A DNA stretch of 64,000 nucleotides, taken from an uncultured Tolumonas sp. (lineage in GTDB: Bacteria > Pseudomonadota > Gammaproteobacteria > Enterobacterales > Aeromonadaceae). Of this stretch, positions 1-8,599 are shown piece after piece (position 1 is the first letter of the stretch; every line of letters begins with the position of its first letter). The notes under the pieces were generated by a model that saw nothing but the letters and a program-made list of their open reading frames with translations, searched no databases and had not been told where the DNA came from. Position numbers and translations under genes: made by a program. The stretch covers positions 1 to 64,000 of the forward strand of contig NZ_OY781390.1 of assembly GCF_963676665.1 (NCBI RefSeq), given 5' to 3'.

Positions 1-1
1 T

Positions 2-484
2 GAATGCGCCGAAGCACAAAGTAAAGACTTTGGTGTGATCGCCACTGAAAAAGGCTGGAACCTGTATGTATGTGGTAACGGCGGTATGCGCCCACGTCAT
101 GCCGATCTGTTCGCTACCGACCTCAGTGATGAAGACCTGATCAAATACATCGATCGTCTGATGGTGTTTTACATCCGCACCGGTGATCGTTTGCAACGTA
201 CTTCCGTGTGGATGGAAAACATGGAAGGCGGTCTGGACTACCTGAAATCGGTCATTATCGACGACAAACTGGGCATTGCGGCTGAGTTGGAAGAGCAGAT
301 GCAGCACCTGATCAATACCTATCAGTGTGAATGGAAAACCACGCTGGAAGACCCGGAAAAAATGAAGCGTTTTGCGCCATTTGTGAACAGTGATGAAGCC
401 TATATGCCACCGCGTCAAATCGTTCGTGAGCAGGCAATTCCGAAACAAGATGAAGAACTTATTTTGATTAAGGAGCTGGTATGA
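2..484 (+). CDS. nirB: Nitrite reductase [NAD(P)H] large subunit, C-terminal part
   Basis: This is the last 160 codons of an open frame that runs in from the left edge. The protein is the C-terminal part of NirB, the cytoplasmic siroheme/[4Fe-4S] subunit that reduces nitrite to ammonium with NADH. The visible part holds the GMRPRHADLF and IDRLMVFYIRTGDRLQRT stretches typical of the NirB C-terminus. The FAD, NAD and most cofactor-binding regions lie outside the window. The stop codon overlaps the nirD start (ATGA), so the two subunits are translationally coupled. Confidence 0.93.
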   Translation, partial: ECAEAQSKDFGVIATEKGWNLYVCGNGGMRPRHADLFATDLSDEDLIKYIDRLMVFYIRTGDRLQRTSVWMENMEGGLDYLKSVIIDDKLGIAAELEEQMQHLINTYQCEWKTTLEDPEKMKRFAPFVNSDEAYMPPRQIVREQAIPKQDEELILIKELV

Positions 485-810
485 GCTGGCAAAAAATCTG
501 TGAAGTAAACGATCTGGTGGAACATTCTGGCCGTACTGCATTAGTAGCAGGCAAACAGGTTGCGGTGTTCTATATCCCTAATGAAATACCGTCGGTGTAT
601 GCACTGGATAACTGGGATCCGCTGGGTGAAGCGTTTGTGTTATCCCGTGGCATCGTTGGTGATATTCAGGGTGAATTATGTGTCGCGTCTCCCCTGTATA
701 AACAGCATTTCGCTTTGGCGGACGGGCGTTGTTTAGATGCTCCGGGCGTTGCAGTGAAGAGCTGGCCGGTGGAAGTGCGCGGCGAAGAGATCTGGTTAAA
801 AGCGGTATAA
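481..810 (+). CDS. nirD: Nitrite reductase [NAD(P)H] small subunit
   Basis: A 109-residue protein that partners NirB in assimilatory or detoxifying nitrite reduction. It has the Rieske-like fold of NirD but not the CxH...CxxH iron-sulfur ligands: the corresponding places read DNWDP and SPLYKQHF. This is normal for NirD, so no cluster is expected. It overlaps nirB by four bases, and moeA follows after ten bases, which places nitrite reduction and molybdenum cofactor synthesis in one transcript. NirBD itself holds no molybdenum, so the link probably reflects a nitrate reductase encoded nearby (inference). Confidence 0.93.
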   Translation: MSWQKICEVNDLVEHSGRTALVAGKQVAVFYIPNEIPSVYALDNWDPLGEAFVLSRGIVGDIQGELCVASPLYKQHFALADGRCLDAPGVAVKSWPVEVRGEEIWLKAV

Positions 811-820
811 GGAAGTCGAA

Positions 821-2041
821 ATGAGTTGCTGTGATGCAGGTGCAATGAGTGTTCAGGAAGCATTAAACACAATGCTGGCGCAAATCACGCCGGTTAGCGA
901 GTGCGTCACGGTGTCTCTGGCTCATTCTCAGGGGCATATCTTAGCGGAGGACGTGCTTTCTCCGCTGAATATGCCGCCGTTCGACAATTCCGCGATGGAT
1001 GGTTATGCCTTTCGTTTTGCGGAATGGGCAGATGGACTAACGTTAGCCATTGCCGGAACGGCATTGGCGGGGCAACCATTTACGGGTGATATTCCTGCCG
1101 GTGCTTGTTTACGTATCATGACCGGTGCGCAGGTACCTGCGGGGTTAGACACCGTGATCATGCAGGAACACACGGCGCAAACTTCGGAAGGCGTGTTGTT
1201 TACTCAGCCACCAAAAGCCAAAGCTAACATTCGTTATCTGGGCGAGGAAATTCGTACCGGTGATGTGGTATTAAAAGCCGGTTCTCGTCTGCATGCCCGC
1301 GCATTACCGTTACTGGCGACACTGGGTTTGCCGGAAGTGAAAGTACGTCGCCGTCTGAAAGTTGCCATTTTCAGCACGGGTGATGAATTGAAACTGCCGG
1401 GCACGCCATTACAAGCTGGCGAAATCTATGACTCTAATCGCTATGGTATCGAAGCCATGTTGAACCGGATGGGCATTGAATGTCTGAATCTGGGCATCAT
1501 TCCTGATGATCCGGCACAACTGCGCGATACCTTTATGCAGGCGGCACAATCTGCCGATGCCATTATTACCTCGGGTGGTGTTTCCGTCGGTGAAGCCGAT
1601 TACACCAAAGATCTGCTGCTGGAACTGGGCGAAGTGGGTTTCTGGTCGGTGGCGATGAAGCCGGGCAAACCCTTTGCTTATGGCAAAATCAGAGAGAAAT
1701 ATTTCTTTGGTCTGCCGGGAAATCCGGTTTCTGCATTCGTTACTTTCTATCAACTGGTGCAACCGGCATTACGCAAACTGGCGGGTGAAATCTCTGTTGC
1801 ACCATTACGCATTCCTGCCATGGCGGAACACAATTTCCGCAGTGCCAAAAACCGTGTCGATTTTCAACGTGGGCTGATCAGCGTAAACGCTGATGGGCTG
1901 ATCACCGTGCGTTCCACCGGTGCACAAGGTTCCGGTATGTTCACCTCGCTGTGTGCCGCCAATTGTTTCGTTATCGTGGAAAAAGATGTACCTGCGGGTT
2001 CATCCGTTTCCATTGAATTATTTAACGAGATTGTGAACTGA
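821..2041 (+). CDS. moeA: Molybdopterin molybdenumtransferase MoeA
   Basis: A 406-residue MoeA, the cytoplasmic enzyme that inserts molybdate into adenylylated molybdopterin at the end of cofactor synthesis. Seen in the sequence are the N-terminal DNSAMDGYA motif, the MoCF-binding domain with SGGVSVGEADYTKDLL, then MKPGKPFAYG and GLPGNPVSAFVTF. Length is normal for the family. The start at 821 follows a purine-rich GGAAG box. An internal ATG at codon 8 is possible but has no better ribosome site. It sits between nirD and moeB, in the common moeA-moeB order. Confidence 0.95.
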   Translation: MSCCDAGAMSVQEALNTMLAQITPVSECVTVSLAHSQGHILAEDVLSPLNMPPFDNSAMDGYAFRFAEWADGLTLAIAGTALAGQPFTGDIPAGACLRIMTGAQVPAGLDTVIMQEHTAQTSEGVLFTQPPKAKANIRYLGEEIRTGDVVLKAGSRLHARALPLLATLGLPEVKVRRRLKVAIFSTGDELKLPGTPLQAGEIYDSNRYGIEAMLNRMGIECLNLGIIPDDPAQLRDTFMQAAQSADAIITSGGVSVGEADYTKDLLLELGEVGFWSVAMKPGKPFAYGKIREKYFFGLPGNPVSAFVTFYQLVQPALRKLAGEISVAPLRIPAMAEHNFRSAKNRVDFQRGLISVNADGLITVRSTGAQGSGMFTSLCAANCFVIVEKDVPAGSSVSIELFNEIVN

Positions 2042-2049
2042 GGTGGTGC

Positions 2050-2820
2050 ATGAAAGAGCTGACTGATCAGGAGCTGCTGCGTTATCACCGTCAGATCAAT
2101 CTGCGTAGCGTGGATATTGACGGCCAGACGGCGCTGAAAAATGCACGTGTGCTGATCGTGGGCTTAGGCGGATTAGGCTGTGCCGCCGCGCAATATCTGA
2201 CTACCGCTGGTGTCGGGCAACTTACACTGGTGGATGGTGATACGGTTGATGTGAGTAATCTGCAACGGCAGGTGTTACATCACGATGCCCGTATTGGCAT
2301 GAACAAGGCGGAATCCGCACGGCAGACTTTAGCGGTGTTAAATCCGAATTGTCAGTTTGAAGTGATCCCACGTTATCTGGATGAATCGTCTGTTTTGTCG
2401 CTGGTGGCGGCACACGATCTGGTGCTCGATTGTAGCGATAATCTGGATACCCGAAATTTATTAAATCTGACCTGTTTTCATCAGCTAACCCCATTGGTTT
2501 CTGGTGCAGCGATCCGCTTTGAAGGTCAGGTTGCCGTTTTTCGCTGGCTGCAAGATGAACCCTGCTACCACTGCTTCAGCCAGTTTTTTTCTAACTCAAC
2601 TTCTGCTAATTCGGGGCAAAGCTGTGTCGAAGCTGGCGTGCTGGCCCCGATAGTGGGGGTGGTTGGTAGTTTGCAAGCCATGGAAGCCCTGAAATTACTG
2701 ACCCATGCTGGAACTCCGCTGAGTGGTCAGTTGTTGCTGATCGACGGATTAAGCGGGCAGTTCCGGTCGATGAAATTAAAGAAGAATAGTGATTGTCCTA
2801 TTTGTGGTGATAGTCATTAA
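2050..2820 (+). CDS. moeB: Molybdopterin-synthase adenylyltransferase MoeB
   Basis: A 256-residue E1-like enzyme of the ThiF/MoeB/HesA family. It adenylates the C-terminal glycine of MoaD so that sulfur can be loaded onto it. The ATP-binding GLGGLGCAAAQYL motif, the VDGDTVDVSNLQRQ loop and two zinc CxxC pairs (CYHC near residue 176 and CPIC near the end) are all present. Eight bases separate it from moeA, with a GAGGTGG box before the ATG. The operon probably ends here, because palindromic repeats follow. Confidence 0.94.
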   Translation: MKELTDQELLRYHRQINLRSVDIDGQTALKNARVLIVGLGGLGCAAAQYLTTAGVGQLTLVDGDTVDVSNLQRQVLHHDARIGMNKAESARQTLAVLNPNCQFEVIPRYLDESSVLSLVAAHDLVLDCSDNLDTRNLLNLTCFHQLTPLVSGAAIRFEGQVAVFRWLQDEPCYHCFSQFFSNSTSANSGQSCVEAGVLAPIVGVVGSLQAMEALKLLTHAGTPLSGQLLLIDGLSGQFRSMKLKKNSDCPICGDSH

Positions 2821-2835
2821 ACAGGTGGTAAAGCG

Positions 2836-2938
2836 GACGAACTCATACTCTGAGATCGACACGCCGTAAACCCATCCATGGGGGCTTGAGTGCCGCATCC
2901 CTGCGGCACACAGTCGCCTTCAGAGTATGAGTTCATCT
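2836..2938. repeat. Palindromic cloverleaf-like repeat, copy A
   Basis: About 100 bases between moeB and moaA that fold into a long stem with inner hairpins. The outer arms are a perfect 15-base inverted repeat, GAACTCATACTCTGA (2839-2853) and its complement (2920-2934). Inside, on the minus strand, are a GTGCCGCA/TGCGGCAC hairpin, a CCC...GGG hairpin around CATGGATGG, and the terminal sequence ACGGCGTGTCG. The inner core is shared with copy B at 3003-3113 in opposite orientation, but the outer arms are not. It may act as a transcription terminator or RNA stability element (inference). Confidence 0.8.
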
Positions 2939-3002
2939 GCTTTGATGGATGAAGAAAAATAGAACAAACAGAGGGTGGGTGTAGCCCTTAGATACACAAA
3001 CG

Positions 3003-3113
3003 AGAGGAATCTGTTGTCTTGTTTGTAAAGACGACTGTGCGCCGCAGGACGCGGCGCCCAAGCCTCCAAGGATGGATCCACGGCGTGTCGGTCTTACAAA
3101 TGAGACAACAGGT
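3003..3113. repeat. Palindromic cloverleaf-like repeat, copy B
   Basis: The second copy, on the plus strand, has the same core order as copy A: GACTGTGCGCCGCAGG, a GCCGC/GCGGC hairpin, a CCTCC/GGATGG hairpin and CCACGGCGTGTCGGTC. Its outer arms (about 3007-3031 and 3091-3113) pair with each other over about 24 bases with few mismatches, around CTGTTGTCT and AGACAACAG, yet do not resemble the arms of copy A. The arms extend into the core through AGACGAC/GTCGGTCT. No gene is supported in 2821-3238 apart from these elements. Confidence 0.78.
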
Positions 3114-3238
3114 TCAACAAACAAAACACACCGAGCTGTATTGCCTAAGTCACTGATAAGGCCATACAGCCGAGCAGCAGCGATGTTGCGAGGGTCAGTA
3201 AAGAAATGCACTGGCCTCCCGAATTTGGAAAGGTGTTT

Positions 3239-4216
3239 ATGATATTAGAAGACGGTTTTTCCCGCCGCTTTCATTACCTGCGTCTGTCGCTGACCGAAGC
3301 ATGTAATTTTCGCTGCACATACTGTCTGCCGGATGGCTACCGCCCCGACGGACGCAAATCATTCCTCACTGTCGACGAGATCCGACGGGTGGTGCACGGC
3401 TTTGCCGAATTAGGCGTGAAGAAGATCCGCCTGACTGGTGGTGAGCCCTCCATGCGCCGCGATTTACCCGCCATTATCGAAACTGTCGCCAACACCGCCG
3501 GTATAGAAAAAGTAGCGATGACCACCAACGGCTATCGCCTGAAAGAGCGTGCATCACAATGGTATGACGCCGGTCTGCGCGATCTGAATGTCAGCATCGA
3601 CAGCCTCGATCCGCGCCAGTTTCAGCTCATTACCGGTGAAAACAAACTCGCGGAAATTCTGGATGGTATCGAAGCCGCACAAACTGCGGGCTATCACCGG
3701 ATCAAAGTTAATTCCGTTCTGCTGAAAAACCTCAATGATCACGAACTCTCACAATTCCTATTCTGGATCAAAGGCCAGCCTATTCAATTACGCCTGATCG
3801 AATTAATGCAGACCGGCGAGATGGATGCCCGTTTCCAAAAACATCATCAAAGTGGTTTGCCGATCAAAATGCGGTTGCTGCGTGAAGGCTGGTTACAACA
3901 GCAGAAAGGGCAAACGGATGGCCCGGCGGAAGTGTTTTCCCACCCGGATTATCTGGGGCAGATCGGCCTCATCATGCCATATAGCAAAGATTTCTGTGCC
4001 AGCTGTAATCGTCTGCGTGTCTCTGCGGTCGGTAAATTACATCTCTGCCTGTTTGGCGAAGAAGGCGTTGCGTTACGTGATTTATTGCAAGATGACAGCC
4101 AGCAAACGGAATTACAAATGCGAATCGTAGACGGTTTAACTCATAAGCGTGAAACCCATTTCCTGCATCAGGGAAACAGTGGTGTCACGCCACATTTGGC
4201 ATCCATCGGGGGCTAA
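3239..4216 (+). CDS. moaA: GTP 3',8-cyclase MoaA
   Basis: A 325-residue radical SAM enzyme that starts molybdenum cofactor synthesis by converting GTP to 3',8-cyclo-GTP. The N-terminal cluster motif [10 protein letters not shown] (CxxxCxxC) binds the SAM cluster. The C-terminal [18 protein letters not shown] motif binds the second [4Fe-4S] cluster, and the protein ends in the Gly-Gly tail needed for activity. An upstream in-frame ATG at 3206 would add 11 residues unlike MoaA. The start at 3239 is preferred because GGAAAGG lies just upstream. It is the first gene of the moaA-mobA-moaBCDE operon. Confidence 0.95.
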   Translation: MILEDGFSRRFHYLRLSLTEACNFRCTYCLPDGYRPDGRKSFLTVDEIRRVVHGFAELGVKKIRLTGGEPSMRRDLPAIIETVANTAGIEKVAMTTNGYRLKERASQWYDAGLRDLNVSIDSLDPRQFQLITGENKLAEILDGIEAAQTAGYHRIKVNSVLLKNLNDHELSQFLFWIKGQPIQLRLIELMQTGEMDARFQKHHQSGLPIKMRLLREGWLQQQKGQTDGPAEVFSHPDYLGQIGLIMPYSKDFCASCNRLRVSAVGKLHLCLFGEEGVALRDLLQDDSQQTELQMRIVDGLTHKRETHFLHQGNSGVTPHLASIGG

Positions 4217-4217
4217 C

Positions 4218-4835
4218 ATGCAAAAGATAACGGGATTAGTGCTCGCCGGTGGTCGTTCCAGTCGAATGGGAACCAACAAAGCATTATTAGAAATTAATGG
4301 CGAAACTCTACTGAACCGCGCGGTTCGTTTATTGGAATTGTCAGGTTGCAAAGAGGTGTTTATCAGTGGCGATTATTATGGGCAACGCAGTGTGCCTGAT
4401 CGCGCCCAGCTTGGCCCATTAGCGGGTATCGCCGCAGGGCTGGAGGTCTGTAAAACCGAAAAACTCCTGATTTTACCGGTCGACATGCCATATATGACCA
4501 GCGAGCTGTTACAGCTGTTAATGCGATTTGCTTTCGCGGGGAATGGTATCAGTTATGCTGATGCGCAATTTCCATTACTGCTGCTGAATAACGATGCGAA
4601 CCGTGAAATTCTGGCCGGATTATTAGCGCCAGAAACACCCGCCAATCAGCGCAGTATGCATCAGTTCTGTCATGCCGCGCTTATCATCGAATTGCCGATA
4701 TCGCCGAAATATCAATATTGTTTTGAAAACACCAATACGCCAGCAGAGTGGCAGTTATGCCAACGGCGTCTTAACGAAACCGTACCCAAAGTAATTGGAG
4801 CTGCAGCAAGGCGACAAGAGAGCGAATCCCCATGA
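4218..4835 (+). CDS. mobA: Molybdenum cofactor guanylyltransferase MobA
   Basis: A 205-residue nucleotidyltransferase that links GMP to molybdopterin, giving the MGD form used by DMSO-reductase-family enzymes such as nitrate reductase. The signature LAGGRSSRMGTNKALLE is at residues 8-24, with a metal-binding region near LPVDMPYM. The start at 4218 follows a GGGGG box one base after the moaA stop. The last 15 or so residues (after about NETVPK) are encoded by the left arm of a palindromic repeat (4786-4906), so the C-terminus is an extension rather than conserved sequence. Confidence 0.93.
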   Translation: MQKITGLVLAGGRSSRMGTNKALLEINGETLLNRAVRLLELSGCKEVFISGDYYGQRSVPDRAQLGPLAGIAAGLEVCKTEKLLILPVDMPYMTSELLQLLMRFAFAGNGISYADAQFPLLLLNNDANREILAGLLAPETPANQRSMHQFCHAALIIELPISPKYQYCFENTNTPAEWQLCQRRLNETVPKVIGAAARRQESESP

Positions 4836-4906
4836 GCATAGATAGACTATGTGATTGGGGTGAGCGAACGCTGTCAACGACGCTGCAACTTCAAGTACGA
4901 AGGGGA
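4786..4906. repeat. Palindromic intergenic repeat overlapping the mobA 3' end
   Basis: An imperfect palindrome of about 120 bases. The left half (GTAATTGGAGCTGCAGC, GAGCGAATCCCCATGAGCAT) is matched by the complement of the right half (ATGTGATTGGGGTGAGCGA, GCTGCAACTTCAAGTAC) around a short centre near 4844. The stop codon of mobA lies in the left arm. It looks like one of the dispersed palindromic elements of gammaproteobacteria, from general familiarity with such elements rather than a search. An RNA made from it would fold into one long hairpin between mobA and moaB. Confidence 0.75.
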
Positions 4907-4927
4907 TAATCATGAAGGACAATTATT

Positions 4928-5440
4928 ATGAGCCACGCGGCAACCGATTTTGTGCCATTAAACATTGCAGTGTTAACCGTGTCTGATACCCGCAACGAAG
5001 AGACAGACACCTCCGGTCGCTCACTGGTCGATAATCTGCAATCCGCCGGGCATCATCTGGTCGAAAAACAGATCGTCATTGACGACAAATATGACATCCG
5101 CGCCATTCTTTCGCGTTGGATCGCCGATACAAACGTACAGGTGGTGTTAGTCACCGGCGGCACCGGTTTTACGGGCCGTGATACCACGCCTGAAGCCGTT
5201 GCGCCGCTGTTTGATAAAACCATAGAAGGTTTTGGCGAGCTGTTCCGTCAGGTATCCTTTAATGAAATCGGCACTTCTACCATCCAGAGCCGCGCGCTGG
5301 CGGGTATGGCCAACAAGACACTGATTTTCTGCATGCCAGGTTCAACGAATGCTTGTCGGACTGCCTGGGATCACATCATTCAGTCGCAGCTCGATTCACG
5401 TCATAAACCTTGCAACTTCGTACCTCATCTGCGTCGCTAA
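4928..5440 (+). CDS. moaB: Molybdenum cofactor biosynthesis protein B
   Basis: A 170-residue MoaB, a MogA-type fold protein associated with molybdopterin adenylylation or molybdate handling. The [17 protein letters not shown] motif near the N-terminus and [16 protein letters not shown] mark the nucleotide/molybdopterin-binding MoCF domain. The C-terminus CNFVPHLRR is typical of MoaB. An AGGA box precedes the ATG. It is separated from mobA by the palindromic repeat and followed by moaC after nine bases. Confidence 0.94.
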   Translation: MSHAATDFVPLNIAVLTVSDTRNEETDTSGRSLVDNLQSAGHHLVEKQIVIDDKYDIRAILSRWIADTNVQVVLVTGGTGFTGRDTTPEAVAPLFDKTIEGFGELFRQVSFNEIGTSTIQSRALAGMANKTLIFCMPGSTNACRTAWDHIIQSQLDSRHKPCNFVPHLRR

Positions 5441-5449
5441 GGAAAAGTC

Positions 5450-5941
5450 ATGAGTTTAACTGAAAACCAACTGACGCATATCAACAGCAGTGGTGAAGCG
5501 CACATGGTTGATGTCAGTGATAAAGAGATCACCACCCGCACCGCGCGTGCTGAAGCCATCGTGTCGATGTCAGCCGAAACGCTACGTGTTGTTATGGCAG
5601 GTGATCATCATAAGGGCGATGTGTTTGCCACTGCGCGTATCGCCGGCATCATGGCGGCGAAAAAGACCTCTGATTTGATCCCGCTATGTCATCCGCTGGC
5701 ACTGAGTAAAGTCGAAGTCGATTTAACTGCTGACACGGAACGCAATCAGGTGCGTATCGAAACACTATGCAAACTGAACGGCAAAACTGGGGTGGAAATG
5801 GAAGCGTTAACTGCCGCATCAGTCGCCGCGCTGACCATCTATGACATGTGTAAAGCATTGCAAAAAGACATGGTGATTGAGTCGGTGCGTTTACTGACTA
5901 AAACCGGTGGTAAGTCTGGCGATTTTTCAGTTGAGAATTGA
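5450..5941 (+). CDS. moaC: Cyclic pyranopterin monophosphate synthase MoaC
   Basis: A 163-residue MoaC, which turns the MoaA product 3',8-cyclo-GTP into cyclic pyranopterin monophosphate in the cytoplasm. Conserved stretches seen are [16 protein letters not shown], the active-site region [13 protein letters not shown], and [24 protein letters not shown]. Length matches the family. It lies between moaB and moaD in the usual order. Confidence 0.96.
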   Translation: MSLTENQLTHINSSGEAHMVDVSDKEITTRTARAEAIVSMSAETLRVVMAGDHHKGDVFATARIAGIMAAKKTSDLIPLCHPLALSKVEVDLTADTERNQVRIETLCKLNGKTGVEMEALTAASVAALTIYDMCKALQKDMVIESVRLLTKTGGKSGDFSVEN

Positions 5942-5986
5942 TCTCTGAAAACTGAGCGATTTGAATTTGTGAAAGAGAGGTCAGGG

Positions 5987-6229
5987 ATGAAAGTCTTATT
6001 TTTTGCGCAAACCCGCGAGTTGGTGGGGGTTGATGAGCTAATCATCAGTGAGCCGTTTGTAACGGCTCAAGCCTTACGTGATCAACTGGCCACCCGTGGC
6101 GATAAATGGCAATTAGCGCTACAAGAATCCCCATTGCTGGTGGCTGTTAATCAGTGTCTGGTACCGTGGAATACGCCATTATCCGCTGATGATGAAGTTG
6201 CCTTTTTTCCACCGGTAACGGGAGGTTGA
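5987..6229 (+). CDS. moaD: Molybdopterin synthase sulfur carrier subunit MoaD
   Basis: An 80-residue ubiquitin-like carrier that donates sulfur as a C-terminal thiocarboxylate to MoaE. The protein ends in the required Gly-Gly (PPVTGG), the site that MoeB adenylates. A longer frame opens at 5969 on a GTG, but the ATG at 5987 with GAGAGG six bases upstream gives the normal length and the usual N-terminus MKVLFFAQTREL. moaE begins one base after the stop. Confidence 0.95.
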   Translation: MKVLFFAQTRELVGVDELIISEPFVTAQALRDQLATRGDKWQLALQESPLLVAVNQCLVPWNTPLSADDEVAFFPPVTGG

Positions 6230-6230
6230 T

Positions 6231-6653
6231 ATGACTGACCGAATTCTCGTTCAGCAGGAAGACTTCGATGTAGCGGCGGAATATGCCCGTCTTAGTGACA
6301 ATCCGGAAACTGGTGCGATAGTCAGTTTTATCGGCAAAGTACGTAACTTTAACCAAAACAGCGATGTCACGGGATTACACCTCGAACATTATCCGGCCAT
6401 GACCCAGTTAAGCCTGGAAAAGCTGGTGGCAGAAGCTCACGCACGTTGGCCAATCCAAGGCTGCACGCTGATCCATCGGGTAGGGGATTTGACCATTAAC
6501 GATCAAATCGTCTTGATCCTGGTTGCCAGTGCGCACCGTAAGGCGGCATTTTCGGCTTGTGAATTTCTGATTGATGAACTGAAAACCAGTGCGCCGTTCT
6601 GGAAAAAAGAACGGCTCACGGATGGTTCATTACGGTGGGTTCATGCGGAATAG
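6231..6653 (+). CDS. moaE: Molybdopterin synthase catalytic subunit MoaE
   Basis: A 140-residue MoaE, which forms a heterotetramer with MoaD and builds the dithiolene of molybdopterin. Family motifs are GAIVSFIGKVRN, LEHYPAMTQ, the VASAHRKAAFSACEFLID region and the catalytic lysine segment FWKKERLTDG. It is the last gene of the moa operon and is convergent with an EamA transporter 22 bases away. Confidence 0.95.
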   Translation: MTDRILVQQEDFDVAAEYARLSDNPETGAIVSFIGKVRNFNQNSDVTGLHLEHYPAMTQLSLEKLVAEAHARWPIQGCTLIHRVGDLTINDQIVLILVASAHRKAAFSACEFLIDELKTSAPFWKKERLTDGSLRWVHAE

Positions 6654-6675
6654 GTTTTGCCGCCGTTTAATGGAT

Positions 6676-7599
6676 TCAGATCTCCCGCTGTGGTTGTCGC
6701 AGAAAATTCAGATTCAATTTGGAAATCGACAACCCAGCCAAAACCACCACCATGCCCAATATCTGATCTAAGGTCAGTGGCTGACCAAACAGATATGAAA
6801 CGAGAGCGGCAAAGACTGGTAACAGGTTATAAAACACCGATGTTCGCGCGGCCCCCAAATGTTTAACGCCGTTTATCCAGAACAAGTAACCGAGAACTGT
6901 CGCAAAAATACTGATGTAGAGTAGCAAAATCAGTGAAAAAGCGGGGAGTTGCAGCATCTCAGCGATGGGTGAAACCTGCGATGTCAGGCATATCACCAGC
7001 AGCGCTAATGTACCGGTAATCATGGTGATTAGCGTAAACATAATGGGGGACATCACGGTCATCATGCGTTGAGAGAACAGCGTGTAACAACACCAAGTCA
7101 GCATGGCCGCCATGATGTATAAATCCCCTTGGTTGATCTGTAATTTCACTAACTGTGACAGATGACCGTGAGTGATCACGATGCAAACACCCAGCAGGCT
7201 GACCAGTAAACTGATCCCCTGTTTTAATGAGGGTAATTTTCCTGCCATCAGTGCACTTAGCAAGGTGGTGGTTAGCGGGCTTAACGCCATGATCAGCGCA
7301 CCGTTGGTTGGTGTAGTGGTTTTTAACCCGCTGAACAGCCCCATATTAAATCCACCGATCCCGATGATGCCGAGTAAGGTTAAGGCCAAATAGTGCTGTA
7401 TCGTCAGCGTGGGCCACTTTTCCCGAGTGATCAGGCAATAGATGCCTAACCCGGCAATACTGATGACAAAACGCAGAATGGCCAGAGAAACATTACTCAT
7501 ATCAGTGAGAATGATTTTAGCGACCGGGAATACACTTCCCCAAAAAAATACACATAGGATCAATAACAGCACGGTCGTGGTTTGACGTGACGTTTGCAT
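6676..7599 (-). CDS. EamA-family (DMT) transporter
   Basis: A 307-residue inner membrane protein with about ten predicted hydrophobic helices arranged as two EamA repeats. The N-terminal CVFFWGSVFPVAKI and the second-repeat FGQPLTLDQILGMVVVLAGL are typical of drug/metabolite exporters of the RhaT/EamA group. The substrate cannot be read from sequence. It is divergent from a LysR regulator with a 66-base gap, the usual arrangement when the regulator controls the exporter. Confidence 0.88.
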   Translation of the reverse strand: MQTSRQTTTVLLLILCVFFWGSVFPVAKIILTDMSNVSLAILRFVISIAGLGIYCLITREKWPTLTIQHYLALTLLGIIGIGGFNMGLFSGLKTTTPTNGALIMALSPLTTTLLSALMAGKLPSLKQGISLLVSLLGVCIVITHGHLSQLVKLQINQGDLYIMAAMLTWCCYTLFSQRMMTVMSPIMFTLITMITGTLALLVICLTSQVSPIAEMLQLPAFSLILLLYISIFATVLGYLFWINGVKHLGAARTSVFYNLLPVFAALVSYLFGQPLTLDQILGMVVVLAGLSISKLNLNFLRQPQREI

Positions 7600-7634
7600 A
7601 AGTAACTCCCGTTAAAAAACACTCCGCCAGTTTA

Positions 7635-7675
7635 TTGATTTCATTTATGATTAAAATAAGCATTTATGAGATCAA
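7635..7675. promoter_or_regulatory. Dyad and direct repeats between EamA gene and LysR gene
   Basis: The short divergent region holds TTGAT at 7635-7639 and its complement ATCAA at 7671-7675, with a CATTTATGA direct repeat inside (7642-7650 and 7661-7669). The region is AT-rich and overlaps the first possible start codons of the LysR gene. This suits a LysR autoregulatory site, but no consensus for this regulator is known to me. Confidence 0.4.
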
Positions 7676-8553
7676 TGATTCCAATTATGAAACCTGATTA
7701 TTCATTAGATGACTTGCGCTTATTCTGGCTGGTGGCACGCTCCGGCAGTTATAAAAAAGCGTCGCAAGAATCTGGTGTGCCGCTTTCGACACTCAGCCGC
7801 CGGATCAGTGTATTGGAAGATGCACTGACTGTCCGGTTGCTGGAAAGAAACGCGCACCGTGTGACATTAACCGAAAGCGGCGAAGAATATCTGGAACGTT
7901 GCGGTCCGTTATTTGACGAGTTGAATGATATCACGCACCAGCTTTATAGCGCGAAACAGTCGGCAAAAGGCAAGTTACACGTTGCGGCGCCGATTAATCT
8001 TGCCCAACAGTGGTTTGTATCGTTATTGAGCCGCTTTATGCTGCAATATCCACAGATTGATATTGAGCTGACAATATCGAATAAAAATATTGATTTGATC
8101 GAGAATCACGTTGATTTGGCGATCCGCGTTGGCGAGATGACAACGCCCGACTGGATTGTCCGTCACCTGACTGATATCCCGTTTTGCCTGTGCATGAGCA
8201 CAGCAATGACGACGAATTCAGCGGTATCACTATCGCATCCGCAGGCGCTTATACATTATCCGGTGGTGGTTTCTAAGCCGGTTCAGCACTGGCGTCTCAT
8301 TCATTCTGTTACGCAGGAAGAGTTCAACTTTGATGTTGCGGCTAAAGCCCGGTTTAAGGTGGATGATCTGCATACAGCGATGAACGCTGTGCTGGCCGGA
8401 ATAGGGATCGGGCTGTTTCCTGTAACCATGGTTGCGCCGTATATCGCGGCTGGAAAATTGCAGATAGTGCTGCCTGAATGGCAGGGGCGTAAGCGACCGT
8501 TTATCTGCTTTATCGTGATCGAGTCAACATGCCACACCGTTTACGATTACTGA
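7666..8553 (+). CDS. LysR-family regulator with a frameshifted C-terminus
   Basis: A LysR-type transcriptional regulator with an N-terminal winged helix-turn-helix (FWLVARSGSYKKASQESGVPLSTLSRRISVLED) and a periplasmic-binding-like effector domain. Starts at 7666, 7675 and 7687 are all possible and none has a strong ribosome site. Near 8509 the frame appears to have lost one base: the current frame ends FICFIVIESTCHTVYDY, while the next frame continues with RDRVNMPHRLRLLIDFILEQ and stops at 8612, which matches the normal LysR C-terminal helix. The protein is therefore altered over its last 30 residues, or the sequence has an error. It probably regulates the divergent EamA gene. Confidence 0.85.
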   Translation: MRSMIPIMKPDYSLDDLRLFWLVARSGSYKKASQESGVPLSTLSRRISVLEDALTVRLLERNAHRVTLTESGEEYLERCGPLFDELNDITHQLYSAKQSAKGKLHVAAPINLAQQWFVSLLSRFMLQYPQIDIELTISNKNIDLIENHVDLAIRVGEMTTPDWIVRHLTDIPFCLCMSTAMTTNSAVSLSHPQALIHYPVVVSKPVQHWRLIHSVTQEEFNFDVAAKARFKVDDLHTAMNAVLAGIGIGLFPVTMVAPYIAAGKLQIVLPEWQGRKRPFICFIVIESTCHTVYDY

Positions 8554-8599
8554 TCGACTTTATCCTTGAGCAAATACCGGCAGAGATCCACTATCGTGG

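Noticed and set aside
2933-3211. 92-codon minus-strand frame upstream of moaA
   Set aside because: It runs through palindromic repeat copy B, has no ribosome site and reads as low-quality protein. It is a product of the repeat.
2821-3238. Possible molybdenum cofactor riboswitch before moaA
   Set aside because: The region is structured, but the structures are two inverted copies of one repeat with its own arms, and no Moco RNA consensus core could be recognised. A covariance-model search would settle it.
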